DNA from: CBDUXZ01 sp965371325 [NCBI: uncultured bacterium]
Lineage (GTDB): Bacteria; JAUYMQ01
Direction of reading: 5' to 3'
Assembly (NCBI GenBank): GCA_965371325.1
Contig: CBDUXZ010000125.1
Span: forward strand, 1 to 6,283
DNA: 6,283 nucleotides
Part shown: piece after piece, positions 5,909 to 6,283 of the stretch
Position numbering within the stretch: position 1 is the first letter of the stretch
Layout: every line of letters begins with the position of its first letter
Notes under the pieces: generated by a model
The model's database searches: none
Told to the model about the DNA's origin: nothing
The model's input: the letters and a program-made list of their open reading frames with translations, nothing else
Made by a program: the position numbers and the translations under genes

Positions 5909-6019
5909 CTCGGGCCGGAGGATTGCGATGGGCGGCGAGGGGCCCCGAGGGGCGCCGCGACGGGCCCCCCTCACCCCCTGATCGCGCGGAGAATGATCGG
6001 TCCCGAAGCGCCCGGCCGG
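5909..6019. other. Intergenic GC-rich region with short dyads
   Basis: The gap after the right-edge gene holds no supportable gene. It contains several short GC dyads, such as the 8-bp palindrome GGGGCCCC (5939-5946), CCCC-GA-GGGG (5943-5952) and a GGGCCCC-type run near 5962-5970. These are upstream of the main terminator on the minus strand and may form structure in the 3' untranslated end. No recognised repeat family. Confidence 0.4.
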
Positions 6020-6283
6020 TCAGGACGGACGGGAGTTCTCCCGAAGGCCGCTGGCCTCCCACTCCTCGGCCAGCTTCTGCAGTTTTCGCTGGAACTCGGG
6101 GAACGCGTCGTCGAAAGAGAGGATGATTTCGGTGGTGCGGGGAATGTCGTCGCCGTCCATGAGCCCACGGTAGCGGTTGAGGTTCGCGAGGATGGCTTCG
6201 GCGACCTTGAGCGCCCGCTTTTCGGTTTTGATCAGGGGGGACTGAAGCGTGTAGACGTTGTTGCGGCCCCAGAGGCTCTCGTC
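6020..6283 (-). CDS. Unrecognised protein, C-terminal 87 residues
   Basis: An open frame enters from the right edge and ends at TGA 6022-6020, giving 87 residues. It starts DESLWGRNNVYTLQ and ends LRENSRPS. The middle is rich in charged, helix-forming residues (KTEKRALKVAEAILANLNRY, then FPEFQRKLQKLAEEWE), suggesting a helical C-terminal domain. There are no cysteines, membrane segments or known motifs. The frame has the codon style of the neighbouring genes (third-position G or C in most codons). A good terminator follows. I do not recognise the family; the missing N-terminal part is needed to assign it. Confidence 0.7.
   Translation of the reverse strand, partial: DESLWGRNNVYTLQSPLIKTEKRALKVAEAILANLNRYRGLMDGDDIPRTTEIILSFDDAFPEFQRKLQKLAEEWEASGLRENSRPS

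Noticed and set aside
4972-6126. A 384-codon open frame on the plus strand
   Set aside because: It is antisense to the first ATPase, continues through its terminator, and shows no family motif or ribosome site.

Overview
This is a GC-rich, gene-dense bacterial window with six largely complete genes and one partial gene at each edge. A lipoprotein-free signal peptide followed by a CxxCH haem site suggests a cell with a periplasm and c-type cytochrome maturation, most likely Gram-negative. The gene families seen fit a deltaproteobacteria-like or related uncultured lineage: a long-form HisG without HisZ, a bacterial-type inositol-1-phosphate synthase and an ArsA-like ATPase pair. That placement is a low-confidence inference. 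I see no mobile element, CRISPR array, rRNA or tRNA.

Layout. At the left edge, the start of an inositol-3-phosphate synthase gene runs leftward out of the window (1-272, minus). A compact divergent promoter region (about 273-478) separates it from hisI-hisG (479-1773, plus). These two genes overlap by ATGA and encode two enzymes of early histidine synthesis. After a 126-bp gap with a weak terminator candidate and a perfect inverted repeat, an HD-domain protein (1900-2460) and a predicted periplasmic mono-haem cytochrome with a helical, TPR-like C-terminal part (2497-3690) lie 36 bp apart and are probably co-transcribed.

From the right, a leftward operon of two ArsA/Get3-superfamily ATPases (5814 or 5886 down to 4825, then 4828-3635) meets the cytochrome gene tail to tail. 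The coding regions overlap by 56 bp. The two ATPases overlap by ATGA. They resemble, in sequence and order, the mycobacterial Rv3679/Rv3680 pair as I remember it. One has the signature-lysine P-loop and the other lacks that lysine, which suggests an asymmetric heteromeric ATPase. The first ATPase gene has no ATG or GTG that could start an intact P-loop. Its only standard start, a TTG, lies in the T-tract of a good intrinsic terminator, while an in-frame ATC follows a perfect AGGAGG. The right edge holds the C-terminal 87 codons of an unrecognised leftward gene that this terminator serves.

The most interesting parts are the asymmetric ATPase pair with its odd start, and the uncharacterised HD-protein plus cytochrome pair. 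The rest is ordinary metabolism.
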